DNA of 64,000 nt from CAVPXC01 sp963709505 (lineage in GTDB: Bacteria > Chloroflexota > Anaerolineae > JAAEKA01). A program made the position numbers and the translations under genes. Below, one piece after another: positions 62,356 through 64,000 of the stretch. How positions within the stretch are numbered: the first letter of the stretch is position 1; the number at the start of each line of letters is the position of its first letter. The notes beneath the pieces are model-generated. The model worked only from the letters and a program-made list of their open reading frames with translations, did no database searches and was not told the origin of the DNA. Location of the stretch: contig CAVPXC010000024.1 in the NCBI GenBank assembly GCA_963709505.1, forward strand, positions 1-64,000. Reading direction: 5' to 3'.

Positions 62356-64000
<1,645 letters not shown>

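Overview
The window is 64 kb of GC-rich bacterial chromosome, most likely from a Chloroflexota member (Anaerolineae/Caldilineae-like). That assignment is an inference, based on a single-membrane envelope gene set (LCP protein, LysM/L,D-transpeptidase, M23 and SH3 proteins, no outer-membrane genes), CpXC and HEAT-repeat proteins, the order radical SAM TIGR03960, TIGR03936/DUF2344, L21, L27, and many promoters of the form TGGTATAAT. No rRNA, tRNA, CRISPR array, transposase or prophage was seen.

Layout. 1-4.9 kb: exported proteins (partial PsbP-like protein, Tat-exported sulfatase, beta-propeller lipoprotein) with two broken copies of one orphan domain. 4.9-16.8 kb, minus strand: HflX, aminotransferase, a degenerate M28 protein and Der; then a tightly overlapping set (membrane protein, methyltransferase, HD hydrolase, FAH-family protein); then an ECF sigma/anti-sigma/polymer-forming membrane protein operon. 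17.1-18.8 kb: two deoxynucleoside kinases, the first fused to a MazG-like domain. 18.8-22.8 kb, minus: LCP protein, CinA, CpXC protein. 23-28.1 kb: LysM/L,D-transpeptidase, HAD phosphatase, GIY-YIG (DUF123), HEAT repeats, VOC dioxygenase, nucleotidyltransferase pair. 28.2-35.4 kb: TIGR03960, CAX antiporter, DUF2344, rplU, rpmA, rpmE, tdk, convergent rluD. 35.5-39.8 kb: SH3 protein, coiled-coil membrane protein, LuxR regulator with an internal stop, CrtI-like oxidoreductase. 40-50 kb is an accessory graveyard: toxin-antitoxin pieces, a duplicated and truncated kinase sensor, an intact phd/vapC pair, small-molecule enzymes, nucleotidyltransferase modules and two fragments meeting head to head. 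50.1-64 kb: NAD synthetase, a 1172-residue GH-like/six-SH3/M23 protein, AlaX, polyphosphate kinase, VanZ-like, glycosyltransferase, ABC ATPase and glmS (running off the right edge).

Two things run through the whole window. First, about sixteen 1-nt indels break otherwise well-conserved genes (hflX, tdk, glmS, TIGR03960, CpXC and others), mostly in short homopolymers. The simplest reading is uncorrected sequencing or assembly error, so I join the frames in these entries. Second, the intergenic DNA is full of palindromic repeats. One family has a constant loop (GCGGAA, or its complement TTCCGC) carried on different, fully complementary stems at four loci, with one related copy read in frame inside NAD synthetase. 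A second class consists of short words repeated in one direction and then in the reverse complement. These repeats also enter coding sequence and are the most unusual feature here.
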